Positions 1-7,030 of a DNA stretch of 19,937 bases are shown here, in pieces (the stretch's first letter is position 1; every line of letters starts with the position of its first letter). A model generated the notes under the pieces. It was given only the letters and a program-made list of their open reading frames with translations. It was not told the DNA's origin and did no database searches. The stretch comes from Rickettsiales bacterium. GTDB lineage: Bacteria; Pseudomonadota; Alphaproteobacteria; Rickettsiales; CANDYO01. The position numbers and the translations under genes were made by a program. The DNA lies in the NCBI GenBank assembly GCA_947424995.1, contig CANDYO010000012.1, forward strand, positions 1 to 19,937. The letters run 5' to 3'.

Positions 1-25
1 TATTTTCTATTGGCATTTTTTACAC

Positions 26-72
26 AAATCCATAAGGTTTACACCATATTTATAGCATTTTCTTATGGATTT
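26..72. repeat. 11-bp perfect inverted repeat downstream of pcm
   Basis: The arms AAATCCATAAG (26-36) and CTTATGGATTT (62-72) are perfectly complementary, with a 25-nt AT-rich spacer. The element lies about 40 bp past the pcm stop codon. On the pcm transcript it would form an 11-bp stem, but no U-run follows, so it is not a typical intrinsic terminator. It could be a 3'-end stabilising hairpin or an operator for something left of the window. Confidence 0.5.
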
Positions 73-113
73 TGCAACAAAATTATAATATCAAATCCTT
101 GTTTTATAAGGGC

Positions 114-686
114 TCAATGCATTTTGACGGGGAGACTAACTAGCATAAGTTTTTGAAAGAGTACTCCTACTGGGATAATTAATTTGCCACCAATCTTTAA
201 TTGCTTAATTAAATTTTGCGGAATTGTTTCTGGTGCTGCAGTAACTATTATAGCATCAAAAAGGGCTTCGCTCTCCCAACCATTATAGCCATCTCCATTC
301 CGTATATGAATATTTTGGTAACCTAAATTTTTTAGCCTATTTTTCGCTTCATTCGCTAATTCTTCAATGATTTCCAAGCTATATACTTCTTGGCATATTT
401 CAGCTAATATAGCCGCCTGATATCCACTGCCTGTACCTATCTCCAATATTTTATCACTAGCTTTAAGTTGCAGTGTTTCAGTCATAAAAGCGACTATGTG
501 TGGCTGTGAAATGGTTTGCCCGTAACCTATTGATAATGGGTAATCTTCATATGCAAGGTTACGCTGGTTTTCAGGAACAAATAGCTCGCGCGGCACAGTT
601 GACATTGCTTTCAATATTCTTGGATCGCGAATATGTCGACTTTTAAGCTGCGTAACAACCATTTTTTCTCTATCGTTTTCATACAT
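114..686 (-). CDS. pcm: Protein-L-isoaspartate O-methyltransferase, C-terminally short
   Basis: The 190-residue product should transfer a methyl group from SAM to isoaspartyl residues in damaged cytosolic proteins, starting their repair. The family hallmarks are present: the N-terminal stretch with HIRDPRIL and VPRELFVPE, QTISQPH (57-63), SAM motif I EIGTGSGYQ (82-90), the acidic residue after strand 2 (E105), and DAIIVTAAP. The start is well supported by TAGGAGGG six bases upstream of the ATG. The normal ending after the IPVG strand, including the conserved VRFVPL-type strand, is absent: the protein stops at residues PVKMH, about 20 residues early. Other frames past the stop do not restore that strand, so this looks like a lost or replaced C-terminus rather than one recent frameshift. 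It lies 45 bp behind the ere-like gene, probably in the same transcript. Activity is uncertain. Confidence 0.88.
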   Translation of the reverse strand: MYENDREKMVVTQLKSRHIRDPRILKAMSTVPRELFVPENQRNLAYEDYPLSIGYGQTISQPHIVAFMTETLQLKASDKILEIGTGSGYQAAILAEICQEVYSLEIIEELANEAKNRLKNLGYQNIHIRNGDGYNGWESEALFDAIIVTAAPETIPQNLIKQLKIGGKLIIPVGVLFQKLMLVSLPVKMH

Positions 687-731
687 ATAAGTCCCTCCTA
701 TAAAACACAGTAATATTAATTTCTAGCATTC

Positions 732-2057
732 TTATAATCCGGAAGGAAAAGTCTCTAAGACTTCCCCTTTGTGCCAAAAGGCAGTTAGTTCAAGAGGACG
801 AACAGCTGAAGTTTTATCTAGATAAATAACTATATCAAATTGTTTAGCTAAATTTGCATAATAATAATGACTATCTCGTTCAGCTTCTGGTAAATAAATA
901 ACTCCTATCGCTCTTTCTAATAATTCCTTAGGAATAAGTTTTTTTAATTGGTTATTAGTTTTAAAATTAATTAGAAAATTAGGATGATTTAAGTGATGAA
1001 AAAAATCTTCATAGCTATAAGGAAGAGCCGGGCGTACTTTTTTACGCTCAACCTCTTCATCCCACTGAGAAGCAGCGGTTACAAAGCCGAAATAAGTTAA
1101 AAAACCTATTAAAAGAGTTTTATCGGTATATTTCTCTCTAGCCAATTGACCTATGTTTAACTGTCCTTGAATGCGGACTTCAGTTGCTCTAGCATCTCCT
1201 ACATGAGAATTATGGGCCCAAGTAATAATTTTGGTTGGACTCTGTAATTTTTTATTTAAGTGTTGAACGAGTTGATCTAAAGTTTCGGCCATATGCATAT
1301 CACGGATATTCCATGCTGATTTATAATTGAACATTGATCGATAATATTTTTCAGCATTTTTTACTAAATAAGCATTTTGTTTGATATAAAAAAATTCATC
1401 TTCAGTTAAATTGTCTTCTTTCATGTGTGAGTAAGAATTTTTATTAAATTCCATGAGTTGTGCAATTACTTCGTCTTCACATGGTTTAGTTAGGCCAAGC
1501 ATTGCTACGTAACCATAGTTTTGTAATTCTTCCTTAAAAGAATCAAAGCAAGCGTATCTTTGTTTGGCTCTTGCTGCTGCTGTTGGGTCTTTTTTCTCTA
1601 GATATTTAATTATTATTTCAGTAGAAGCATTTAAACTGTAGAGATCCAAGCCATAAAAGCCAACTCTATTATCTGGAGATAAAGTAGAATTATGTTCACG
1701 TAACCAATCAATAAATTTAACTATCACTTCATTGCGCCACATCCAAGTAGGAAATCTTTTAAATCCATCGAGAGCATCAATAGCATTTTTGATGTTTTTA
1801 TTTCCTGTAACATATTGATTAATTCGATAAACGTCAGGCCAATCCCCTTCAATAGCTATGGCATTAAATTTTTTTTCTAGGATTAGCTGTTTGGTAATTT
1901 CAGCACGAATGGAATAAAATTCATGTGTGCCGTGAGTAGATTCTCCTATTAATACATGCTCAACATCTTGAGCTGCTTCTAATATAGAGCTATAATCGAC
2001 TGCAACACCTTTTAATAATTGAAGATGCTTATCTAATTGTTTTTTTTGATTTTCCAT
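732..2057 (-). CDS. Erythromycin esterase family protein
   Basis: The 441-residue protein belongs to the erythromycin-esterase (EreA/EreB-like) superfamily. Known members hydrolyse the macrolide lactone, but many family members have no proven substrate. Visible family residues are the GESTHGTHEFY block (E39, H42, H45), E70 in AIEGDWP, the conserved R252-D253 segment, and the AHNSH block with H282 and H285, matching the metal/catalytic His-Glu set known from EreB. Length is normal for the family and there is no signal peptide. The start codon follows a purine-rich AGGAAAAGAGAG. It is the first gene after the promoter at 2274-2302 and is followed by pcm. I recall PCMT and Ere-like domains also occurring fused in some proteins, which would make this pairing functional, but I could not check that. 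Resistance to macrolides should not be assumed. Confidence 0.88.
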   Translation of the reverse strand: MENQKKQLDKHLQLLKGVAVDYSSILEAAQDVEHVLIGESTHGTHEFYSIRAEITKQLILEKKFNAIAIEGDWPDVYRINQYVTGNKNIKNAIDALDGFKRFPTWMWRNEVIVKFIDWLREHNSTLSPDNRVGFYGLDLYSLNASTEIIIKYLEKKDPTAAARAKQRYACFDSFKEELQNYGYVAMLGLTKPCEDEVIAQLMEFNKNSYSHMKEDNLTEDEFFYIKQNAYLVKNAEKYYRSMFNYKSAWNIRDMHMAETLDQLVQHLNKKLQSPTKIITWAHNSHVGDARATEVRIQGQLNIGQLAREKYTDKTLLIGFLTYFGFVTAASQWDEEVERKKVRPALPYSYEDFFHHLNHPNFLINFKTNNQLKKLIPKELLERAIGVIYLPEAERDSHYYYANLAKQFDIVIYLDKTSAVRPLELTAFWHKGEVLETFPSGL

Positions 2058-2105
2058 AGGTTAACGCTCTCTTTTCCTGCTAAATAGTTGGAGCAAATGG
2101 ATGAA

Positions 2106-2205
2106 AGCACCAAAGGTGCTGATCAAGCTCTCGAGATCCTCGGTTGTACCGCTTCACGGTTTATCGAGGATAACGAGTCAAATGATTGCTCTGTAATGAG
2201 ACTCG
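2106..2205. repeat. Cluster of three GC-rich hairpins, possible dispersed palindromic element
   Basis: Three consecutive dyads lie in a patch clearly richer in G+C than its surroundings. First, AGCACC (2106-2111) and GGTGCT (2115-2120) with a 3-nt loop. Second, ATCCTCG (2136-2142) and CGAGGAT (2165-2171) enclosing ACCG (2148-2151) and CGGT (2157-2160). Third, CGAGTC (2174-2179) and GACTCG (2200-2205). All would be transcribed in the leader of the ere-pcm message. The style resembles mobile palindromic repeats of obligate intracellular bacteria, but only one copy is in this window. No poly-U tract follows any hairpin in either direction. Confidence 0.6.
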
Positions 2206-2273
2206 GGGTTAGTTCATTTTTAGCTATCAAATGATGTTTTGAATTTATAGGTAATTTGAGAATAAATATTTGA

Positions 2274-2302
2274 TTTATATCAAGTAATCTTAATTTTTTC
2301 AA
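2274..2302 (-). promoter_or_regulatory. Sigma70-type promoter for ere-pcm
   Basis: Read on the minus strand, TTGAAA (2302-2297) is separated by exactly 17 bp from TATAAA (2279-2274), which also carries an extended TGA immediately upstream. Transcription would begin near 2267, leaving a leader of about 210 nt that contains the hairpin cluster. Together with the divergent promoter at 2406-2414 and the hairpins, this accounts for the 387-bp gene-free stretch 2058-2444. It is predicted by eye only. Confidence 0.55.
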
Positions 2303-2394
2303 TTTTTACTAAAATTTATCAGAGTTATACCTTAATTATAGAGATATGCTATAATACATATTAAAAAAAAGGTGAAGTGATTATTAATTGATTG

Positions 2395-2448
2395 ATGAAA
2401 ATTTCTGATATAATAGCTCAAAAAATAGATTTAATAGGTAAAAAATGA
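2395..2448 (+). CDS. Possible 17-codon leader peptide
   Basis: A short ATG frame encodes MKISDIIAQKIDLIGKK and ends in a TGA that overlaps the ATG of the first cluster gene as ATGA, the same junction type as three other junctions downstream. There is no good Shine-Dalgarno site at the right distance, and transcription from the promoter at 2406-2414 would begin inside this frame. Translation therefore requires an upstream start, for example from the TATAAT at 2350-2355. It may be coincidence in AT-rich DNA. Confidence 0.2.
   Translation: MKISDIIAQKIDLIGKK
2406..2414 (+). promoter_or_regulatory. Extended -10 promoter for the eight-gene cluster
   Basis: TGATATAAT is a perfect extended -10 element (TGn plus TATAAT). 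The nearest -35 candidate, TTGATT at 2388-2393, has a short 15-bp spacer, which extended -10 promoters tolerate. Transcription would start near 2421, about 24 nt before the first cluster gene. A second perfect TATAAT lies at 2350-2355 with a poor -35. Confidence 0.5.
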
Positions 2449-2996
2449 TAAAAGTAATATTTATTCCAGGCAATGGCGGATCTACCACTCATGATAACTG
2501 GTTTCCTAGTGTTAGAGGTGAATTAGAAGCTGCAGGATTAGAAGTAATAGCTGCAGAGTTTCCAGATCCAGAACTAGCAAGAGAATCTTTTTGGATACCA
2601 TTTTTATTAAATGAATTAAAGGTTGATGAAAATACTATCCTGGTTGGACATTCCTCCGGCGCCATAGCTGCGATGAAAATCGCTGAAAAATATAAGATAT
2701 TTGGCTCAGTATTAGTTGGTGCTTACTATACAGATTTAGGCATAGAAGCAGAAAAGCAATCAGGATACTTTAATAGCGCATGGGATTGGCAAAATATTAA
2801 AGCTAATCAGCAATGGACAATTTTATTTGCCTCTCAGGATGATAAGTGGATTCCTATTAAAGAACCAAGATACATACATAATCAACTTGATTGCGAATAT
2901 CATGAATATACCAACCAAGGCCATTTTGGTGGTGATTATTACAAGCAAGATTTTCCTGAACTTGCACGAGCTATTATTAGAAGGATTAAAAAATGA
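2445..2996 (+). CDS. RBBP9/YdeN-type serine hydrolase
   Basis: This 183-residue cytosolic alpha/beta hydrolase is of the small RBBP9/YdeN family (Pfam Ser_hydrolase). It shows the N-terminal PGNGGS block after strand 1 (8-13), the nucleophile elbow GHSSG with S70, an acidic residue in SQDDKWIP (D132 or D133), and the terminal histidine in QGHFGGD (H160), giving a complete Ser-Asp-His triad. Length is typical of the family. Substrates of bacterial members are largely unknown. It is the first gene of the cluster, and its stop overlaps the next start as ATGA, so the two hydrolases are probably translated in a coupled way. The start is preceded by a modest AGG and lies just after the extended -10 promoter. 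Confidence 0.85.
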   Translation: MIKVIFIPGNGGSTTHDNWFPSVRGELEAAGLEVIAAEFPDPELARESFWIPFLLNELKVDENTILVGHSSGAIAAMKIAEKYKIFGSVLVGAYYTDLGIEAEKQSGYFNSAWDWQNIKANQQWTILFASQDDKWIPIKEPRYIHNQLDCEYHEYTNQGHFGGDYYKQDFPELARAIIRRIKK

Positions 2997-3712
2997 AGAT
3001 CTTAGAACTAAATTTATTCGACCAAGCCAGATCTAGGTCTATTCCTGTATGTGTCTATACTCCTGAAAAACCTGCAGGAATTTTATCGGTAGTTATTTTT
3101 GGTCCTGGCTATCAAGATCAAAGTTCTTTGCAAGTGCCAGGTGCTAAGCTTGCATGTAAAAAATTTGAATATTTAGCTGAGCATTTTACTAATAAAGGCT
3201 ATGCATTTATCAGTATTCAACATGAGATTTTAGGTGATAATGACGGTCTTGAAGTTATAGACAAATCACTTCCGCAAGCTGAAGCAAGAAAGCATCTATG
3301 GGCTAGAGGTGAACAGAATATTTTATTTGTGATCAACGAACTAAAGAAGCGATTTCCAGAATTTGATTTCGATAAATTTATTATAGCTGGTCATTCAAAT
3401 GGAGCTGATATGGCTAAATTCTTCACCAATAATCATGAAAATGATATTACTCATGTTATTTGCTTGGATGGTAGAAGATGTCCAATAGCTCCAGGTACCA
3501 AACAAAAACTACTAATGTTTGAAGCGTGGGATACTTCAACTGATATCGGTGTTATTCCAGATGAGGGAACGGAAAATGCTCCTAAGAGAAAAGATCTTGA
3601 ATGGATTATTATCAAGCCTAAGGATGCAACGCATATGAGTTATCAAGGTGAGCATATTAATGACGTTCTTAAACGTGATGTTTTCAAGGCGATCGACTTC
3701 TTCTTAAATTGA
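2993..3712 (+). CDS. Alpha/beta hydrolase
   Basis: This 239-residue alpha/beta hydrolase differs in type from the preceding gene. An oxyanion-side loop GPGYQDQ (37-43) precedes the nucleophile elbow AGHSNGA with S135. D180 in FEAWD is a candidate acid, and H214 in DATHMSY is the likely catalytic histidine. The overall shape is that of small esterases or dienelactone-hydrolase-like enzymes, but no specific substrate motif was recognised. There is no signal peptide, so it should act in the cytosol. It overlaps the upstream hydrolase by 4 bp and ends 17 bp before the preferred SDR start. Two different hydrolases in one transcript suggest successive or alternative ester or amide cleavage steps. 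Confidence 0.8.
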   Translation: MKILELNLFDQARSRSIPVCVYTPEKPAGILSVVIFGPGYQDQSSLQVPGAKLACKKFEYLAEHFTNKGYAFISIQHEILGDNDGLEVIDKSLPQAEARKHLWARGEQNILFVINELKKRFPEFDFDKFIIAGHSNGADMAKFFTNNHENDITHVICLDGRRCPIAPGTKQKLLMFEAWDTSTDIGVIPDEGTENAPKRKDLEWIIIKPKDATHMSYQGEHINDVLKRDVFKAIDFFLN

Positions 3713-3729
3713 TTATAGAGTTTTTATAT

Positions 3730-4458
3730 ATGGAAAAGAAAATAATTTTAATTGCAGGTGCAACTAGTATGATTGGCAATGCACTGCTTAAGATTTTAGA
3801 TCAAGAAGATAATGCGCTGATATTATTAGGACGAAATTCAGAGAAGCTGCACTTACTTGCTAACGAGATAAAAACTATTTCTGAAATTTATGTTACTGAC
3901 TTTGCTTCAGAAGCTAGCATTTTCCATACTGTAGAAGAGATTCTTAAAAAATATAATCGCATTGATGATCTTATCTATAATATTGCTATATATCCTTGGA
4001 AAACTATTGAAAATCTTTCTAGCCAAGAATATAGGCAAACTTTAGAAGTTAACCTTACGAGTGCTTTTTTATTAACTAAAGCCTGCATTCCAACTATGAA
4101 AAAATATAATTCTGGGAAGATAATTTATATATCCTCTATTGCGGGAGAAAATATAGGATTGCCAAATATGGCTGCGTATAGCGCATCTAAAGCTGGATTA
4201 AATGGATTGATGAGAACCTGCGCTCTAGAATTAGCAGAATTTAATATAAATGTTAATTCAATAAGCCCAGGAAAAATATATGACTCCATTCATCTTAACT
4301 CTAATGAAATAGCAGAAAAATTGCGCTCCCTGCCGCTGGGAAGATTTATAGATCCTCTAGATATTGCGCATATGGTAGCTTTCCTTATTTCGGATAAAGC
4401 CAAAAATATTACAGGACAAAATTTTATAATTGACGGAGGACAGTCTGTTTTAGGGTGA
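3730..4458 (+). CDS. Short-chain dehydrogenase/reductase (SDR)
   Basis: This 242-residue classical SDR should oxidise or reduce a carbonyl/alcohol with NAD(P)(H). The nucleotide-binding loop is GATSMIG (10-16). N108, a serine of ISS (135-136), Y150 and K154 (YSASK) make the catalytic tetrad, and the C-terminus has the usual GQNFIIDGG. The family NNAG motif is altered to YNIAIY (83-88), which is unusual and may affect the central sheet. The basic R35 after strand 2 suggests NADP preference, as in FabG-like enzymes. I chose ATG 3730, with AGAG nine bases upstream, over an in-frame TTG at 3709 that would overlap the previous gene. It is not clearly FabG itself, since no fatty-acid genes are nearby. 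Confidence 0.85.
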   Translation: MEKKIILIAGATSMIGNALLKILDQEDNALILLGRNSEKLHLLANEIKTISEIYVTDFASEASIFHTVEEILKKYNRIDDLIYNIAIYPWKTIENLSSQEYRQTLEVNLTSAFLLTKACIPTMKKYNSGKIIYISSIAGENIGLPNMAAYSASKAGLNGLMRTCALELAEFNINVNSISPGKIYDSIHLNSNEIAEKLRSLPLGRFIDPLDIAHMVAFLISDKAKNITGQNFIIDGGQSVLG

Positions 4459-4601
4459 ATTAAGAAAAACAAATAAACCACAAGTAAGGGCCTCTATATT
4501 TTAAAAGGCTTAATAAATGGCTAGTAGTTTTAGCGATACCCATCTTGGAAAGATTAAAGGATAGGAAACCAAAAATAACTAAGAAAATTAAGGAAAATAT
4601 T

Positions 4602-4976
4602 ATGACAAAACATGAAATAGGTTTAAAGCGAATTCAAGAAGTGCTTGGGAATAATGCGTTAGGGTTGTTAGAAAATTTCAAAGCAATCTCACCTGATTTT
4701 GCCAATTATATCATTGAATTTGGTTATGGAGATTTATATGCTAGAAAAGGCTTTGATGATAAATCAAGAGAGCTGGCAGCAGTTAGTAATCTAATTGGTC
4801 AAGGAAATACAGGCTTGCCTTTAAAAGCTCATATCAATGGAATGCTGAATGTTGGCTGGACTAGACCTGAAATTATTGAGATGCTTATTTTTCTCATTGG
4901 ATATTCCGGTTTTCCAAATGCAGTAGAGGCCATCAAAACAGCGAAAGAAGTATTTGACTTAAGAGTAGATAATTAA
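4602..4976 (+). CDS. Carboxymuconolactone decarboxylase family protein
   Basis: The 124-residue protein has the CMD fold of PcaC and AhpD relatives. Diagnostic features are the helix with KSRELAAVSNL (54-64), the LKAHINGMLNVGWTRPEI segment with H78, and IGYSGFPNAVEAI at the C-terminal side. It contains no cysteine, so it cannot be an AhpD-like CxxC peroxidase and is closer to the PcaC/decarboxylase or isomerase-like subgroup. ATG 4602 was chosen because AAGGA sits just upstream; an in-frame TTG at 4545 would add an unlikely basic tail. A 143-bp gap separates it from the SDR gene, the largest in the cluster, so it could have its own promoter, though none is convincing. It ends 13 bp before the HAD gene. 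Confidence 0.82.
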   Translation: MTKHEIGLKRIQEVLGNNALGLLENFKAISPDFANYIIEFGYGDLYARKGFDDKSRELAAVSNLIGQGNTGLPLKAHINGMLNVGWTRPEIIEMLIFLIGYSGFPNAVEAIKTAKEVFDLRVDN

Positions 4977-4989
4977 TAAAGGCACTAAT

Positions 4990-5538
4990 ATGAAGCATAA
5001 AATATTAATTTGGGATAATGATGGCACTGTAACGGGCTCAAAAGATCCTAATGACTCAAGTAACAATGCAAAAGTTATTCTTCCAGGCGTTGAAGCTGCT
5101 ATGCTTGCGGCTGATTTTAATTTTATTATTTCTGGTTTTAAATCCCAGGCAAGTGAAGTGCAAAATTTTGATCCTGAAAAAGTAATAGCTAAATTTAAGA
5201 AACTGATGGGGCAGCTTCCTATTAATGCTGTAGCATTTTCACCGAGCATTGGAGGAATTTCTTGCTATGTGGTTGTCAAAAAATTAGATGGTAATATTAT
5301 TGTAAAACAAGCTCATGAAGATTTACGTTATGCAGAATATATCGGTAAATTTAAGAAGCCAGATATCGGCATGTTTATTGTTATGAGAGATATTGCTAAG
5401 CAAGAATATAATCAAACTATTGATAGAAACAGTAGCATTATGATTGGTGACACATGGCATGATGAAGCGGCTGCTAAAAGTTTTGGCATTGATTTTGTAG
5501 AAGCAAGTGTTATCCACAAAAGAGAGGAAAAATTATGA
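4990..5538 (+). CDS. HAD-superfamily phosphatase
   Basis: This 182-residue haloacid-dehalogenase-fold enzyme has all four motifs: DNDGT (D9 nucleophile, D11 acid/base), S48 in FIISG, K122/K123 before PDIGMF, and GDTWHDE (D154, D158). The small size, the late KKPDIGM segment and the lack of a large cap resemble subfamily III enzymes such as histidinol-phosphate and heptose-bisphosphate phosphatases, so dephosphorylation of a small metabolite is likely. AAAGG precedes the ATG. Its stop overlaps the amidotransferase start as ATGA. A phosphatase beside a kinase-fold gene further down the same run hints at phosphorylated intermediates, but that is inference. Confidence 0.85.
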   Translation: MKHKILIWDNDGTVTGSKDPNDSSNNAKVILPGVEAAMLAADFNFIISGFKSQASEVQNFDPEKVIAKFKKLMGQLPINAVAFSPSIGGISCYVVVKKLDGNIIVKQAHEDLRYAEYIGKFKKPDIGMFIVMRDIAKQEYNQTIDRNSSIMIGDTWHDEAAAKSFGIDFVEASVIHKREEKL

Positions 5539-6227
5539 ATATTTTATGCATCACTCATGCTGATTTTGAATCTCCAGGGGTTATTGAACAATGGGCGTTA
5601 GATAATAATTATGGTTTTAAAATTGAAAGACCGTATAAAGGGGAGAAATTATCTGCTATCGATGATTTCGATTGCCTTATCATTATGGGTGGACCGCAAA
5701 GTACTCTTAAACTTGATGAGTTTCCTTATTTATCCGCAGAAATTAATTTGATTAAAGCTGCTATTTCGCAAAAGAAGAAAATATTGGGATTTTGCTTAGG
5801 CGCGCAGCTTATCGGCGAAGCATTAGGAGCAAAAACTGTACGAAGCCCAGAGAAAGAAGTTGGTGTTTATCCAATTGCTCTAACTGATGAAGGAATCAAC
5901 GATCCACTGCTACAAGGATTATCTAGTAGTTTTCCAGTAATTCACTGGCATAATGATATGCCTGGTCTTGCTGAGACTTCAGTACTTTTGGCATCAAGTT
6001 TGGGGTGTCCGCGCCAGATTGTTCGATATAAAGATAATGTATATGGATTTCAGTGCCATTTAGAAATAACCCTTGATGGTATTAAAGCATTAATCAAAGC
6101 TGTTCCTGAAGATTTAAAGCTTTCAAAATTTACTCAAAATAAGGAAAAATTGCTAGCGCAAGATTATATATCTATCAATAATCTGATGATTACTATTCTT
6201 AATCGATTCATCAAATTAGAGATTTAA
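5535..6227 (+). CDS. Stand-alone class I glutamine amidotransferase
   Basis: The 230-residue protein is a complete class I GATase domain with no synthetase attached. The triad is visible: C87 in GFCLGAQ, H175 and E177 in QCHLE, plus the oxyanion MGGPQST (51-57). It resembles the YfeJ/GuaA-like stand-alone group that releases ammonia from glutamine or cleaves gamma-glutamyl compounds. No obvious ammonia-accepting synthetase is encoded nearby, so gamma-glutamyl hydrolysis is as plausible as amidation. Start and upstream stop overlap as ATGA. It is followed by a 104-bp gap containing a small hairpin. Confidence 0.87.
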   Translation: MNILCITHADFESPGVIEQWALDNNYGFKIERPYKGEKLSAIDDFDCLIIMGGPQSTLKLDEFPYLSAEINLIKAAISQKKKILGFCLGAQLIGEALGAKTVRSPEKEVGVYPIALTDEGINDPLLQGLSSSFPVIHWHNDMPGLAETSVLLASSLGCPRQIVRYKDNVYGFQCHLEITLDGIKALIKAVPEDLKLSKFTQNKEKLLAQDYISINNLMITILNRFIKLEI

Positions 6228-6245
6228 TTGATGCAGTTCTAAGGA

Positions 6246-6270
6246 TTCTCAAATTTAATATGCTTGAGAA
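6246..6270 (+). repeat. Hairpin between amidotransferase and cyclase genes
   Basis: The arms TTCTCAA (6246-6252) and TTGAGAA (6264-6270) are perfectly complementary, with an 11-nt loop. No U-run follows. It sits in the only sizeable gap of the second half of the cluster and could be a processing or pausing site that separates two expression units. A weak promoter-like pair (TTGAGA 6264-6269, ATAAAA 6287-6292) overlaps it. Confidence 0.35.
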
Positions 6271-6331
6271 AATGAACGAGAGCTTCATAAAACTAGAGTA
6301 AATGATTATATAAAAAAGATGGTTTAAAATT

Positions 6332-7030
6332 ATGGCTAATTTTCCTTATGATATTGTTGATTTAACTCATACCTTACACCCTAAAATTCCAACCTGGGAT
6401 GGATCATGTGGTTTTGAGCATTCTATTGATCATGATTATGATTCTAAGGCCATTTGTCAATTTCGCATTCATAAACTGAATTTTAAAAAGGCTGGTGTTG
6501 GCACCCATATGGATGCTCCAGCACATTGCGTTCCAGGTGGAGTAACGATCGATCAATTGCCACTGAGCGATCTAATTGCGCCTTGCTATCTAATAGATGT
6601 ATCAGAATTTAGTCATGAGAATTACAGGATCTCTCTTAAAGATATAGAAACTTATGAAAATAAGTATGGTATTATAGAATCTGGTAGTTTTGTAATGATT
6701 AGAACTGGTTGGGAAAGATTTTGGCAGACTGACGATAAATATCGTAATAATCTTGTTTATCCTTTTATATCAACAGATGCTGGAGAGTTATTGTTAAAAC
6801 GAAACATTATTGGTATTGGCGTCGATACGCTTTCACCCGATCGTCCAGAAGATAATTTCCCACTGCATCGGCTATTTTTAGGTGCAGGAAAATATATTGT
6901 CGAAAATGCAGCTAATTTAGTTAACTTGCCACCTAGGGGAAGCTTTATTATGGCATTACCGATAAAATTAAGAGGTGGAAGTGAGGCGCCAATTAGATTA
7001 ATTGGATTGATAAAAAAAGAGCTTGTATGA
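6332..7030 (+). CDS. Cyclase/kynurenine-formamidase-like metal hydrolase
   Basis: This 232-residue member of the cyclase family (Pfam PF04199; KynB-like arylformamidases and isatin hydrolases) carries the signature GVGTHMDAPAH, with metal ligands H59, D61 and H65. It also has the conserved VDTLSPD segment and the C-terminal LPIKLRGGSEAPIR stretch. Family enzymes hydrolyse formyl-amides or strained cyclic amides. No tryptophan-catabolism genes (kynurenine hydroxylase or kynureninase) are nearby, so a KynB role is unproven. The ribosome site is weak (AAGATGG). Its stop overlaps the start of the kinase-fold gene as ATGA, which argues that the two work in fixed ratio. Confidence 0.87.
   Translation: MANFPYDIVDLTHTLHPKIPTWDGSCGFEHSIDHDYDSKAICQFRIHKLNFKKAGVGTHMDAPAHCVPGGVTIDQLPLSDLIAPCYLIDVSEFSHENYRISLKDIETYENKYGIIESGSFVMIRTGWERFWQTDDKYRNNLVYPFISTDAGELLLKRNIIGIGVDTLSPDRPEDNFPLHRLFLGAGKYIVENAANLVNLPPRGSFIMALPIKLRGGSEAPIRLIGLIKKELV

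Noticed and set aside
4959..5249. 96-residue minus-strand open frame antisense to the HAD gene
   Set aside because: Lies entirely opposite conserved HAD coding sequence, shows no family pattern and has no ribosome site; a composition shadow.
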